Source: Strongyloides papillosus
Lineage: Eukaryota > Nematoda > Chromadorea > Rhabditida > Strongyloididae
Reading direction: 5' to 3'
Assembly (NCBI GenBank): GCA_005656395.1
Contig: SRSI01000079.1
Coordinates: 2,474,623 to 2,538,622, forward strand
Length of the DNA stretch: 64,000 bases
Part shown: positions 32,442-44,239 of the stretch, in pieces
Layout: the number at the start of each line of letters is the position of its first letter
Position numbering within the stretch: position 1 is the stretch's first letter
Made by a program: the position numbers and the translations under genes
Notes under the pieces: model-generated
Databases searched by the model: none
Seen by the model: only the letters and a program-made list of their open reading frames with translations
What the model was told of the DNA's origin: nothing

Positions 32442-32545
32442 AGCATTCCAAATGGGAAAAATGCATGAGATTTTGTCTAGTATTTCTTTATTATGTTGTC
32501 ATTCATGTCATCTTTATGTTTCTACTAATAAAAACCTTTTGACTC
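32434..32545 (+). repeat. 3' LTR (112 bp), containing the pol stop codon
   Basis: Identical by eye to the 5' LTR. The pol frame runs in and stops at the TAA of TGGAATAA. Confidence 0.92.
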
Positions 32546-32852
32546 TATAATTATTTATTAAAAAAATTTTACATTAAAATAACCACAATTTAAAAGGTTG
32601 GATTCAATTTAAGTTGAAGAACGTAGCTGAATTTTGAAGATCTACAACTCCACTCAGAATAACAATATCGCTGTGAAATTTTAAAATTATATTTGTATGA
32701 ATTTTAGCTGCAAAATGACTATGATATATAAATTTTAGATTAAATACAAAAAATTATAGATATTAATTTCCGGAGAACTACTTATGGACAACTTTATATT
32801 TTCAACAAAAAATTTTACAAATAATATTTTGGTGATAGTAAATGGAAAAAGT

Positions 32853-32924
32853 TTCCCATGCCGGGAATCGGACCCGGGCCGCGTGGGTGAAAACCACGAA
32901 TCCTAACCACTAGACCACATGGGA
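32853..32924 (-). tRNA. tRNA-Glu (anticodon TTC)
   Basis: 72 nt: acceptor TCCCATG/CATGGGA, anticodon stem CGTGG/CCACG with loop TTTTCAC, T-arm with GGTCCGATTCC. The stretch 32552-32852 downstream of it holds nothing I recognise. Confidence 0.96.
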
Positions 32925-33317
32925 TACCAAGGCACAAAAATATCAACTCTCACTTTATATTAAAATATTATTACATTTAATTATAGAGAAAACTTATATA
33001 AAAACGGTCATAGTAATATAATATATTTTAAAAATAATTTAAAATACTATTTTATCATTTTTATGTTGCTAAACTTTATGCGCAAATAAAATATTTTATT
33101 GTTTTTTTTGTTTTTGAACTTTTACAACTAATTTTATACTAATAATAATAAATAATGTGTGCTATAGCAATAAAATTGTTGTAATGTGGTCTTTAGACTT
33201 TTAAATAATTAAAATTATTGTTTAAATTCTGCAAAGTAATTTTTTATGCGACATATTAAGCCTTCAATTTGTTCTATTTTAAAAAAAATCACTTAATACT
33301 CTTTAAATATTTATGTA

Positions 33318-34245
33318 ATTAATAATACACACAAAACTTAGTAAAATTCAAATTTTTCTGACTTAAGACTAATTTTATCGCAATTATCCCGTACATATAA
33401 ATTAAAAGTAACAATTGAAGAGTTGGTAAAATAAGTTACTTTTTTTCTGTGATATTATTCTCATCATAAAATTTAAATTGTGTTATATAATACATTTACA
33501 ATTACAAAATTAGATGCTAATTTTAAATAAAATTGTAAATGATTTTATAAAGAAAATATTCTAAAATAGCATAGTATTTTTTAAAAGTTTTAATATTTTT
33601 AATTATTGTAAATTATATTTTTTTTCGGTAAAATTGTACTCATCTGAAAGCACAATTGTTGCTTTTATATTATCTTTAAAAACCATATTTGTAAATTAAT
33701 ATTCTAAAAAAGTTATAAAATTATATGTATTTTGTTGAAAGTAAAAAATAATTTTTAAATATTTTAGTTCAAAATATGAGTAAATACTACAATAATGTTT
33801 TTAATTCTTAATACTTTGTGTAGTTAAACAATAGTTGTTTGCTTCTTGTTATTGTTTTAAGGAGATTTTTGAAATTATTATCACTTGTAGATCGTTTAAA
33901 ATAATGATTTTAGTTAAAACATTAACAACTTTACACGAAATCGACATCCAATAACGTATTTTATTTTATAAAAATAAAAATTAAAAAAGACTCTAATATG
34001 AGCATAATATCATAAAAAATAACATGACTAAAAAAAAGTTATATTACCTAAAAATATCAAATTTATTTTTTTAAAAAATGGTAAAATTTATATGTCAGCA
34101 TAATATTTTGCGTCATTTTTAAAGTTTGTGTTATTGTTTGATAATTTAAAAATTTGAGTAAAATTTAATTTTTTTTAACAGGTTAGACATTTTATTGCAT
34201 TTTATGAAGAATTGCCAAAATTTGTGCAGATTTCTTTGTGTAATA
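33318..34245 (+). repeat. ~0.93-kb dispersed repeat, copy A
   Basis: Aligns in order with 49843-50803: the phrases GTTAAAACATTAACAACTTT (34 kb) and GTTAAAACGTTAACAACTTT (50 kb), and GACATTTTATTGCATTTTATG in both. Ends are roughly TACACACAAAA on the left and TTTGTGTAATA on the right, a likely short terminal inverted repeat. No ORF. It lies upstream of tRNA-Glu as copy B lies upstream of tRNA-Ser-AGA. Confidence 0.6.
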
Positions 34246-34823
34246 AAGTTTCAAATGAAATAATTTTAAAAAGAAATATATCATTTACCATAATATTTAA
34301 AATTAATACTAACAAAATTTAAATATTATCATGAAGAAGAGTAAATAGTGAATAATATATGGTAAGATGTGGTGTTATTATTGTCAACGAAAAATTTTCT
34401 TTTTTTATACTAACGATCAGTGAAAGACAGATAACTAAGAGTCCATAAAAAGTAATTTTCTTTTTTAAATGGATTTATAGATTTAAAATTTTGTGCAAAC
34501 TTTTATTTTCCTATAAATTTGATACCATTTTATAGATGTGTCTTGTACTAGCTAATTTTTTGTAGAGCAATATAAGCAAATCATTGTGAAAATTTTTAAA
34601 AAAAATTAGCGTAAATGTTGAGAAAAATTTAAATAATTAATCATGTTTTTTGATTTTTTATACATCTATGTTTCGATAAATATTTAACTTTTACTTATTA
34701 TCAAAATAAGTGTCTTATTTGTTTCTATAAAATAATTTAAACTAAAAGTAATTTATTGTCTTAAATATTTACCAGTAACATATTTGTTTAAGATATTAAA
34801 GAAATTTAAATTGTAAAAGATTT

Positions 34824-34910
34824 TCCAACCAACCGGATTCGAACCAGTGACCTAAGGATATCAGCAACTAAATCTACAGTCCTCCGCTCTACCAACTGAG
34901 CTATGGTTGG
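34824..34910 (-). tRNA. tRNA-Tyr (anticodon GTA) with intron
   Basis: Acceptor CCAACCA/TGGTTGG, D-arm GCTCAGTTGGTAGAGC, anticodon stem GAGGA/TCCTT, loop CTGTAGA. A ~14-nt intron (TTTAGTTGCTGATA) sits one base 3' of the anticodon, the standard eukaryotic position. T-arm ACTGG-TTCGAAT-CCGGT. 87 nt in all. Confidence 0.96.
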
Positions 34911-37900
34911 GCAAAGGCAACAAATTGTATTTTTTACTAAATACAATTCTTTATAATTAACTTAAAAATTAGTTTATTTGATATTCTTTGAAACAAGCCG
35001 CGAACTCGCTTCGCTCGTCGTGACTTGCCTGCAGGGCCAGCATTTTTTTATATCGTTGTATAATTAAATATATTATGATGTTTAGTTAAAAAAAATAACT
35101 AAATGAATTTTTTACTTTAAAAATTATGTTTAACTTTTTTTCTACTTTTATAGAAATATTATCATTTTTTTTAAGCACAATATTTTTATAATATTAAACA
35201 TACGTATACTCTATAATTTCTACTGATTTTATAGAATAATCTAATAAGTATCTTTAGTGTTGACAGTAATTTTAAATAATAAAAAAATTTAATTATAATT
35301 AAGAATGTGTAAAGATGTTTCCATATCTTTAAAAAATCTTTATTTATTTGTAGAATTTGTCAAGAAATATTAAATATTTATCAACTTTGATCCATGTTAT
35401 TTATACATTTTCTTGATTAGTTATAAACTAAAAAACAGAACAATTATTTTTTTGACATTTAACATGCGTTGTTGTAATTTTAAACAATAAAATCGTTATT
35501 ATTGGTTTAGAAAATGACATCCTTAATACTAAATTAATTTTCAATCTTTTTAAAGAATCATTGTGTGCTCCTAACTACCTAAAATTATGAAGACAATTAT
35601 CTTCAAACTTGAGTTGTACATAACATTATATGTAAAACTTAAAGATAAGCTTAAACCATATCTATATAACTTTATAATTAAATTTTATTTTATTAACACG
35701 TAAATAGATCCATTATTTAGAAATATCCTAAAAATTTTTTTTGATAGACATATCGCAGTATTTATATTTTTTTGAATATTTTATTGCTTATTAGATTTAT
35801 GGATATAATTTGAAATTTTTAAGATGTTTTAAATTTAAAATGTTTTGTGTAGACATATCTCCCGAAATTTTATATTTAGTTAATGTGCGGTTACTATATT
35901 TTTTAATTATAATAAATAATTTCTAGTATTACTTAACAACGAAATTTCTTTAGGAAAAATATTTAACTTGATGAAAACCAAAAAATAGTTAAAAGATTAT
36001 TACATAATGCAATTGGATATAATCATTGTCTTGTCAGTTGATAAGAAAATAACCAAAATATTAAAAGTTCTATAACATGTGCAGGATTTTTATAATTAGT
36101 TTTAATTAATTTTTCACACAACTTGTTGCTAAAAAAGATTATACTACTTATAAATTGATTATATATTTAGTTACAACTCTTATAAAACTTATCAATTCTA
36201 ATAATTGATATATTAAAGTGTTTGTACATTAAATTCTAAATAAAAATTGTTGCGATATAAAAATATTAACTGTTCGTTTTTTGCTACTTTTGATAGAATA
36301 AATTTAAAAAAATAATAAAAAATTGTACTTTTTTTTCCTATTCCAAGAATGGGAATTTAGATTAAGTTAATATTTCCGTGTAAGTATATAAAAATACATA
36401 TTTTGTAATAAAAAAAGCATGAAAAATAATTTTTCAATTTTAATTTCTCCCCTAATATATGTAAGGATTGGCACAATTGTCGGTAGAATAGTTTATTATT
36501 ATACTGTCATATATTTAAAATATCGTCTACTGATTAATATTATTTTTTGTGTTTAGTTTAAATTTCGAAGACATTTAATCCCTAATAATCGAGGACTTCA
36601 ATTCTCTAATTCTTGGGGGCTCTAATTTTCTAGTTCTCGATGACTTCTATTTTTTAATTCTCGAAGAGTTTCATTCCACAATTCTTGAGGAGTTTTATTC
36701 TCTCATTCCTTAAATCTCAAGGACTGCCATTCTCTAGTACCCTAATATTTAATCATAACTCAGCTTAAAGTTATCCAATTGGAATGATCAAAGTATCAAA
36801 ATGTAGCATTTTTTATGCTTAACAAAAGTTGCTCCTACATAAAATATGCTAACACTCTATTTTTGCTTCTTTTGCTACAAAATGTGAAAAAGTGCTAAAA
36901 AACAGTGTTTCGTTTTTTTAACATATCTCAAGAATGGGGAAAGATTTTGAAACGGTTTTATAACCAAAAGAAAAGCAACAATTTTCCTCTGAGCAGTTTT
37001 TAGAATTAGCATAAAACCTAAATTTTGAGATACTCTTAAGTCCCATTAAAGATGAAAATGTGTATACTCGAGATTCAAATTTTTTAATTGTATCTTAAGA
37101 TTGAAACATATTGTGATCTTGAAAGTTTGTTTATTAGATAGAACATCTGAAAATAGTTATTTTTTATTAAGATAAAAATATTAATATATTTATTATTTAA
37201 AAAGTTATAAGCAAAAAATTGATTTTTTAAAAATTGAAATTTTTTGAATTTTTTATTTTTTCCCTTCAACCACCTAAAATTTTTCTACAATTTTATATTT
37301 TAAATATTGACCATTGAATTCCCCCGAGACCTTTTTGGAATTAGAAAAATTCATGGCGAAAGAAAACAATTATTAACAAAAATGTTGATGAAGAATTTTT
37401 GATATAATGTAAATAAAATCATCATAACTCCACAATGATATAAATCTACAAAAACGTTATTAGCATCATTAGATAGATTATCATTTTCTGCACAATTAAG
37501 CTAAAGATAGTTTTCCTGAATTTTTTCATCTTGACATATTAAATTGAGAAATAATGAAAATTTTTTAAGAAAAGTAAAAAATCACAAAAAAAGTTCCGGT
37601 AAATTTTCATATGCTTAGTCTTATCCAAATTTCTTGGAATTACCCTTAAAATGTGCGGAATTAAAATGTTAAGAGGTATTTTTTTTGTTTTTCACAATTT
37701 CTTTTCCTGGACAGAGATATATCGTTTTAAAGCACTAAAATTGGGGGTAAAAAATAGCATTTTGGAAAAGTGTTCTGATCATAAGAATAAATCTTGAAAT
37801 ATCATTTCTTTAATATTCCATCGTAAAGAGCACAAAAAATTACTTGTAAATTTTCATATTTTTATCTTAATTTTAAAGGGGTGAAACAGGGTTACCGAAA

Positions 37901-38922
37901 TTCAAGATTTTGAGTACTTTAAAAGATGTATCTCAAGAACGAGATTTAGCATGGGACTGATATTACATATTTAGATTTACTATTATGAAACATCAATATT
38001 TTAATAAAAATTTTATTTGAAATCGAAAATTATTTTTCGAGGCACAGCTCTCCTCTAAGATATTTGGATTAATTTTTAAGTAAAAATTAACTTTTATTAT
38101 ATTAAAAAAATATTATTTTTGTTAATCAACTTAATATAAAAATAATGTTTAAATTCTAAAATAGTAAAAATACAATCTATAAAAAGTTTTTAATAAATCA
38201 ATAGTAAATTAAACATTTTTATCATCATATTTCTATTTGTTTTTTCGCCAGTTTTATCTATAGATTATTTAAATATTTTATTCATAGATGATTGGAGACA
38301 GATAAATAAACTTTACTTTATGTTAAACTTCTTTTCTTTTAATTAGTAAATATGTTGAAAGACTATGAATTCATGTTCTGGTGCGGTAATATTTGATAGG
38401 AAATTACTAATAGATAATAAATTAAAATATTTTATTTAAGATAATAAGAAATTTTACAATTAATAGGATTAAAGTTATTATATAATTTAGAAGAAAAGCT
38501 AGATTGTTTTTACTTTACTTAATATTTTGCATGATATCTCAGATGCATTAACATTTGTGATAATAATAAAATAATTTGGATCATTAAAAAAGAGTATATA
38601 CATTTTCACAATAGAGTACTATGTATTGTATGAAATAATCTTTTTATTTATTATATTAATTTATATTTGTTCTTTGAATATGGTATCATTTAAAGTAATA
38701 TCATTTAAAACTTATATAATATTTGTTAATGTCCCCGCTACAAATTACATTCATATCAAGACACATCAGATCATAATTACAAAAATAAAATAATATTGTT
38801 ATATAAAGAAATTCGTTAAAAAACGTACAAAGCTCTAATTTGCTATTTTAATATAAAACTCATAACGTAATATAAAAAGACAGAAACTTAATTAAAAGCA
38901 CTTTAGAAAGCAAAAAAGTTCT
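34911..38922. other. 4-kb AT-rich desert with a minisatellite
   Basis: No gene. A GC-richer patch lies at 34995-35040 (CGCGAACTCGCTTCGCTCGT). At 36570-36745 a 25-27-bp unit resembling GACTTCTATTTTCTAATTCT is repeated about six times. At 36900-37950 phrases such as TATCTCAAGAATG recur, suggesting another old repeat. Confidence 0.5.
36570..36745. repeat. 25-27-bp minisatellite, ~6 diverged units
   Basis: Units end in TTCTCGATGA, TTCTCGAAGAG, TTCTTGAGGAG and similar. Divergence is high. Confidence 0.55.
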
Positions 38923-38994
38923 TGGAGATATGGGGAATCGAACCCCAGCCCTCTCCCATGCTAAGGGAGCGCTCTACCCCTGAGCTATATCCCC
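38923..38994 (-). tRNA. tRNA-Ala (anticodon AGC)
   Basis: Acceptor GGGGATA/TATCTCC, D-arm GCTCAGGGGTAGAGC, anticodon stem CTCCC/GGGAG with loop TTAGCAT, T-arm with GGTTCGATTCC. 72 nt. Confidence 0.96.
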
Positions 38995-39318
38995 ACGAGC
39001 ATTCGACTTTTCTATTTTGTTGCTGAAATAAACTAGTAAATTGTTATTACTTTTTTAAAAGCTAATATAGTAAATATTATCTTTTTTCAGATGTAAATTA
39101 TTACTTTGTTTTAGAATTTTTTACAGAAATATAATATTGTAATCATTTCTTTATAAAAGCTAATAATAACAATAAAGTAAATTCACCCTACATTTATAAT
39201 AAATCAAAATTCAGTTGAAACAGTAGAAGTTATGATTATTTGTTAACTATTTACACGTTAATATCATATTAAATAAATTAATATTATAAATTAATGTTCA
39301 GAATGAATAAAAATATAT

Positions 39319-39532
39319 AGTCAGATATATTCATAAATATCTCTTGACACGAATTAGTCAGGATCTGTTTTACTGTATAATTTTATCATGTTTTATCATA
39401 TAATATTCATTTTATCATTCCCCACCATTCCCCATCATTTCATAATTATTGTTATAGTGTGTTCCCTTTTTAAATATATATTCATGTTTGTATTTATTAT
39501 AGGTTACACACCAGCTTAAATAAAATTTTAAC
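39319..39532 (+). repeat. 5' LTR (214 bp)
   Basis: Matches 41428-41640 except for one T in a run. Confidence 0.9.
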
Positions 39533-39793
39533 TTGTCGATTAGAGAGTAAGCAATTTTAACTGGATTCGCTGAAATCTAGGGGCAAGTTAACTCCAAATT
39601 CAAACGACGTATTTCAATCATCTGTTCTTATCGCTAAAGGAAAACGTACACCTGCATCAAAGAAACCACTGTCATCCACTCCAAATCTGTCTGTCTTACA
39701 GATCAAAAGTAATCAAATTCTTCATACACCAAACCATTACAAATCTATCCAATACAACTACCTTTCTACTCTACTACATACAATCCGAAGAAA

Positions 39794-41512
39794 ATGACAT
39801 ATCACTTTACTCTTGCCGTTACCAAATACTCTCATACTGAAACTTTCAGAAAGTTCTCAGCCTTTCTTTCTCAAATCCGCGATGCCTTTTCTATTGATGG
39901 TGTTACTGATGAAAATATCAAATTTCCACTTTTAAGAAGTTGTCTTGATGACAAAACTCGCGAAATGATATCAACTACGAAACCAGATGAAACCTTTGAA
40001 CAGTACTTGATCCGTCTTGCTGCAATATTCGATGATACCTTAATCACGAATGATCTTGAAACACAATACTCTTTCTTCAAACTGAACTTCTCCAGCGATA
40101 AGTTTGAGGAAACTCTCCGTGAATTCGTCCAGCTCCATGAAACCATATATCGTGATCTTCCGGCAGAACTCAATTTTCAATCTTTCCGTCGTCGCTTATT
40201 AGATCTTCTCACTCCAAAGCCAAATCTCTTCAAAGTTATTCTCAACAGTACTGCTACAACAAATCCAACTCTTGTTACTACACTGGTTCACTTCTTCAAA
40301 GCGAATGGTCTCTTACACAAGCATTCTCTAGACACCTGTATCTCTACAATGGACAACTATATTCCAGCTTCACTATATACAAAACAAGAACATATTTCGT
40401 CTCCAAATACTTTTACTGTCAAAAACGAAGTTAACAACACATCTACAACTACCGTTCAATCATCACCTATTATTATCAGACAAACTACGACGAACAATGT
40501 CTCTTCAAAAACTATCATGGACCCCGACTCCAACGCTATCTACATTGATCCAAAAGTTAAGAACCAAATTATTCTCTCTAATGTTCTTGAATCTATCAAC
40601 CAAATTTCATCAAATGGTCATCCACATTCTACCATACCCGCTCAACATCCAACTATTAAATCTCTAGATGGACATTCTTATGCATCAAACACAGGTTTTG
40701 ATAATCCTACCAAAGCACTAGATCCCGAAAATACACTGAGAGATGACTCTTTCCAAAAATACCTACCAATTACCCACCACAACGATTATGAAATGGTAAA
40801 TGGAAAAATTGAAACACCAAAACAAACTTTCTTTTCTGAAACTGATAGCAAAACTACGTATGGTTACAAATCTTCAAATCAACTAGCTGATTCAATTAGC
40901 CTTTTCTTCCCTTCAAAAACTTTTCTTCAAAAAAAACGCGTTAGGTTTAAAACCACACAATCTCTTCACTACAAAATTGATCAACTTGACTCTTCTGAAG
41001 CTTTTGTCTTCAAAATACCAACTAGCCAACAGCTACTCTTTGATGCCGCTAAAAATAACACCCCACGGGAAGGAGTCTACTTAAAACGGCGTGGCAATGA
41101 TGTTGTCACATCAAAAAATCAAATCATTCTGAACTCGTTAGAAGAAACATCAAAGGAGAACAAGCACATCATCCCCTTCACCGACATTGTTACAAAATAT
41201 AGAATTGCTGCTCCACTTCCCGATACTACTAGTTCAACAATTATGAACGTTATCACTTCAATCATTCAAACTCTTGGACCTATGAAATCATTACACACGG
41301 ATAACACTGCATATCTCAAGAAAAATCCACAAGAAAACTCGAACCAAAATTCTTTGATACCTGTCAACTACCATCTTTTTCTATTGATAAGAATATCCAC
41401 CAGGAATCTCAAAGTAAAGGATGAAGGAGTCAGATATATTCATAAATATCTCTTGACACGAATTAGTCAGGATCTGTTTTACTGTATAATTTTATCATGT
41501 TTTATCATATAA
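39794..41512 (+). CDS. Gag-like protein fused to an integrase remnant, 572 aa
   Basis: ATG at 39794; no stop for 572 codons. Residues 1-190 look like retrotransposon Gag (helical, with regularly spaced Leu/Phe). The middle is Ser/Thr/Asn/Pro-rich and unstructured, with no zinc knuckle. Residues ~461-508 (FTDIVTKYRIAAPLP... LHTDNTAYL) match the integrase core around its first and second catalytic Asp, but the Glu and zinc finger are absent. The last ~28 residues are read from the 3' LTR. It is best explained as an internal deletion that joined gag to integrase in frame. The open frame could be selection on Gag or simple youth. Confidence 0.7.
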   Translation: MTYHFTLAVTKYSHTETFRKFSAFLSQIRDAFSIDGVTDENIKFPLLRSCLDDKTREMISTTKPDETFEQYLIRLAAIFDDTLITNDLETQYSFFKLNFSSDKFEETLREFVQLHETIYRDLPAELNFQSFRRRLLDLLTPKPNLFKVILNSTATTNPTLVTTLVHFFKANGLLHKHSLDTCISTMDNYIPASLYTKQEHISSPNTFTVKNEVNNTSTTTVQSSPIIIRQTTTNNVSSKTIMDPDSNAIYIDPKVKNQIILSNVLESINQISSNGHPHSTIPAQHPTIKSLDGHSYASNTGFDNPTKALDPENTLRDDSFQKYLPITHHNDYEMVNGKIETPKQTFFSETDSKTTYGYKSSNQLADSISLFFPSKTFLQKKRVRFKTTQSLHYKIDQLDSSEAFVFKIPTSQQLLFDAAKNNTPREGVYLKRRGNDVVTSKNQIILNSLEETSKENKHIIPFTDIVTKYRIAAPLPDTTSSTIMNVITSIIQTLGPMKSLHTDNTAYLKKNPQENSNQNSLIPVNYHLFLLIRISTRNLKVKDEGVRYIHKYLLTRISQDLFYCIILSCFII

Positions 41513-41640
41513 TATTCATTTTATCATTCCCCACCATTCCCCATCATTTCATAATTATTGTTATAGTGTGTTCCCTTTTAAATATATATTCATGTTTGTA
41601 TTTATTATAGGTTACACACCAGCTTAAATAAAATTTTAAC
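41428..41640 (+). repeat. 3' LTR (213 bp)
   Basis: Copy of 39319-39532; the fused ORF ends inside it. 41646-42070 beyond holds nothing recognised. Confidence 0.9.
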
Positions 41641-42069
41641 TATATCTATTAAAATTATAATACTTTAAATCAAAATAAAATTGATAATATAAGATATCTG
41701 AAAAGTTTGCAATTATTTTTACTAGAATCTCATCTATTGTGCAAAAAACAATTGCTCTCGTGACAAAATGTACAATCACACTATATAAAGATATTTAAGT
41801 TTAATTTCATTGTAACGTTGATATAAAAATTTCCTTCATCTTCTAATGATTGTTTTTCTTCTGTATACCAATTTTTTTGGAGAAATCTTTAAATATAATT
41901 AGCGTTCTTACAGAAAAAGATGAAATGATTCATTTTGTACAAGTTATTTTTATCTATATTACCAACTGTAAACCTGCATTCGGCAGACTCAGCTAACCTG
42001 CAGAGCATAATTTATTGAAGAATTTTATGTATTAAAACATGAATCAAAATATTGTTATTAAAAATAGGC

Positions 42070-43490
42070 TATTTTTTACTGAAAACATTGACATCACTTT
42101 TTAGTATTTAACATGCTAGTTTTTGATCAATTTTTTTATATTAATTTTTTCTCTTATTGATTGCTTGCACTTTTTAAATGAATCATGAAACAAAAATACA
42201 ATTTACTTTTACCAAAGTTATTTGAAAGACAAACCTACACAAAAAAGTAGTATTTTTAAAAATAACATGGTCTATTATAAACTAAAACTTTTAAGGTTCT
42301 TTTTATTTACCAAGTTAACAAAAAAAAACTTAATAACTATTTAATCATGAAGATAGTGTAGTTTAAATAAAGTTATGTTAGTTAAAAAATTGATTTTCAT
42401 AAAAAATGAAAAAATTGAAATATTTGTTATTTAAGTAAAAATAACTTGCTATGTTATCAACTAATAAAATTTATTATAGATTTTTCTTTTAAATTAGACT
42501 TGGTAAAAATTATAGAGATAGTTTTTGTTGGAGTCTTGCACCGCTCAAAAGATACCTTTTATTTTAAACCACAAAATATAATCAGATTACAATAAACAGA
42601 ACAATTTAATTAACAGACTTAACTAACTAAGTATCCGATTTCAACTAAGTGACGGATTCAACTAAGACCTTCTAGAATACAAGAGAGATAATACAATAAT
42701 ACAATTAACATAATTAATTAAAGCTTACAGTTGAATAAAACAGATCTGTGATAACTTATCACCAGAATAATATCAGATTTCAGAAATGTAGTTTAACCCT
42801 AAAATATACAATAATTAGGTAACATAAAAATATACTAAAATGATGAAATAGTTATACAATGACTAAAGGTATAAATGAAATAAAATGACAGATCTGTACT
42901 ATATATAAAAAGAAAAGAATCTTCTAGAAATAAAAAACAAAAAGTTAGTTTTGGGATAATGTTTTTCCCATGATCTAGATAATTCTATAAGAGAAAATAG
43001 ATGAGAAATAGAAGAGCCTTAGGTACAAAGAGTAAAGTACAAATGAGAACATTCAATAAAAGACTATATTCTTACTACTTAGATCTATGTAAAAAAATAT
43101 TATTTTGTTTTTTAATCAAGTTACCACAAAGTTATACCTATTTGACCTTCAATTTTTTTAAAACAGTTGTCATTTTTTGAATCATAATCTTGCCGATTAT
43201 CAATTAATTCTAATATTACTATGTTTTCAGACTATTCTAGAATTTTACTTTTTCAATGTTATACTAGCCAAACTTTTTGTCAACTTTGATGTAGATTATT
43301 TTTTAAACAAAACTATACTAAAAGTCTAAGAAAAGTGTTTTTTAAAGAATAATATAATCAAATTCTATCTAAAAATTTTAAAACTTTTTAGTTTCTCTGA
43401 TTGAAAAAACAATCTTTTAGCTATTTATTCACGAAAATCGGTTGAATTTTAAAAACGTTTTGAGAAGATTAAATTAGTTTTTTTATATTT
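42070..43490 (-). repeat. Two inverted copies of the 525-bp repeat, separated by an insertion
   Basis: On the minus strand 43490-43100 and 42520-42070 align to successive parts of the tandem repeat at 2.5-4 kb; for example AACCGATTTT...AAATAGC, and CATGATTCATTTAAAAAGTG against the + copy's GACTCATTTGAAAAGTACA. 42527-43090 breaks the match and is a separate insertion. Confidence 0.65.
42527..43090 (-). mobile_element. ~560-bp insertion, possibly a solo LTR
   Basis: Interrupts the 525-bp repeat. It is less AT-rich than its surroundings and contains CTATATATAAA (42898-42908, + strand) and AATAAA-like signals, as an LTR might. Neither clean termini nor a target duplication could be fixed, so a MITE is equally possible. 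Confidence 0.4.
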
Positions 43491-43896
43491 TTACTACAAA
43501 AATTATTTCTATTTTAAAAAAATTAAGCAGTTAAAAATCTATACTTATTTTTAATAGATTAACGATATTTAGTTTTTTACGTTATATGAAAGCTTGGAAG
43601 AACCACAAAAGTTAATATATATGATTCAAAACGTCATCTTGTAGTTATCCATTTATTCTAAATCTTTATATTGTTTTCGTACTCAAAAAAGTACACTAGC
43701 TTTGTTAAATATGCATTTCATATAGAAATACAGTATTTCGTAAATCTAGTCACTTAAAAACTCATTTAAAACAATATAGTAGTAATATTTAACAGTTTTT
43801 TTTAAAAAGAAAACTATAGTGGATAAAGATATGTATAGACATACTTCTCTACTAGTATAATTACGGTAGTAGAGAAGTAGGTAATGGTCCTGAATC

Positions 43897-43970
43897 GCCT
43901 CATTAGTTCAGTTGGATAGAATGTATGACTTCTAATCATAAGGTCCTCGGTTCGAGCCCGGGATGAGGCT
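43897..43970 (+). tRNA. tRNA-Arg (anticodon TCT)
   Basis: Acceptor GCCTCAT/ATGAGGC, anticodon stem TATGA/TCATA with loop CTTCTAA, T-arm CTCGG-TTCGAGC-CCGGG. 74 nt. The D-arm is GTTCAGTTGGATAGAAT, slightly atypical. Confidence 0.94.
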
Positions 43971-44181
43971 TAACAAACACACTTTTTGATATTATTGCTC
44001 TTTACTAATGTTTATATTTATTCTAAACAATTAATACTATGAATTATTTTTTTAATTTGTTTCGGAATAAAAAAAGCTTTCTTATTCATCATCAATATGA
44101 ACTTTCTTGATAATAATAGCTACTAAATATTCAAAAATAATTTTTCTTTGTAAACAATAGAAAGAAGAGAACTTTAAAAGA

Positions 44182-44239
44182 TGCCTCATGCTGGAATCGA
44201 ACCAGCGACCTTCTGTTTACTAGACAGACGCTCTGCCCC
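44182..44239 (-). pseudogene. tRNA-Thr (AGT), 3' part, cut by a transposon
   Basis: Minus strand: anticodon stem TCTGT/ACAGA with loop CTAGTAA, T-arm GCTGG-TTCGATT-CCAGC, acceptor ATGAGGC plus A. The 5' part is at 45526-45548. CTCTGCCCC is present at both break points (44231-44239, 45526-45534), a 9-bp duplication. Confidence 0.92.

Larger units (their letters stand above)
27297..32545 (+). mobile_element. Young LTR retrotransposon with 112-bp LTRs and frameshifted gag/pol
   Basis: The LTRs 27297-27408 and 32434-32545 read as identical. Host TATAAT is present on both sides (27291-27296, 32546-32551; 5 or 6 bp). The LTR begins with TGGAATAAAGCATTCCA, an inverted repeat that can form a hairpin. 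No TGG primer-binding site follows the 5' LTR, so priming is unexplained. gag and pol lie in different frames joined by a -1 frameshift signal. All ORFs are open, so it may be active. Confidence 0.93.
39319..41640 (+). mobile_element. Deleted LTR retrotransposon, non-autonomous
   Basis: LTRs of 214 and 213 bp (39319-39532, 41428-41640) differ by one T. Flanking TATAT (39314-39318, 41641-41645) is duplicated (or ATAT, with AGT...ACT LTR ends). The interior is only 1.9 kb and holds one gag-like ORF fused to a piece of integrase; RT, RNase H and the rest are gone. GGATGAAGG before the 3' LTR is a weak polypurine tract. It lies ~320 bp upstream of tRNA-Ala. Near-identical LTRs mean it moved recently in this deleted form. 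Confidence 0.9.

Noticed and set aside
36570..36745. CRISPR-like array
   Set aside because: Units are 25-27 bp with no constant spacer, highly diverged and in a eukaryotic context; it is a minisatellite.
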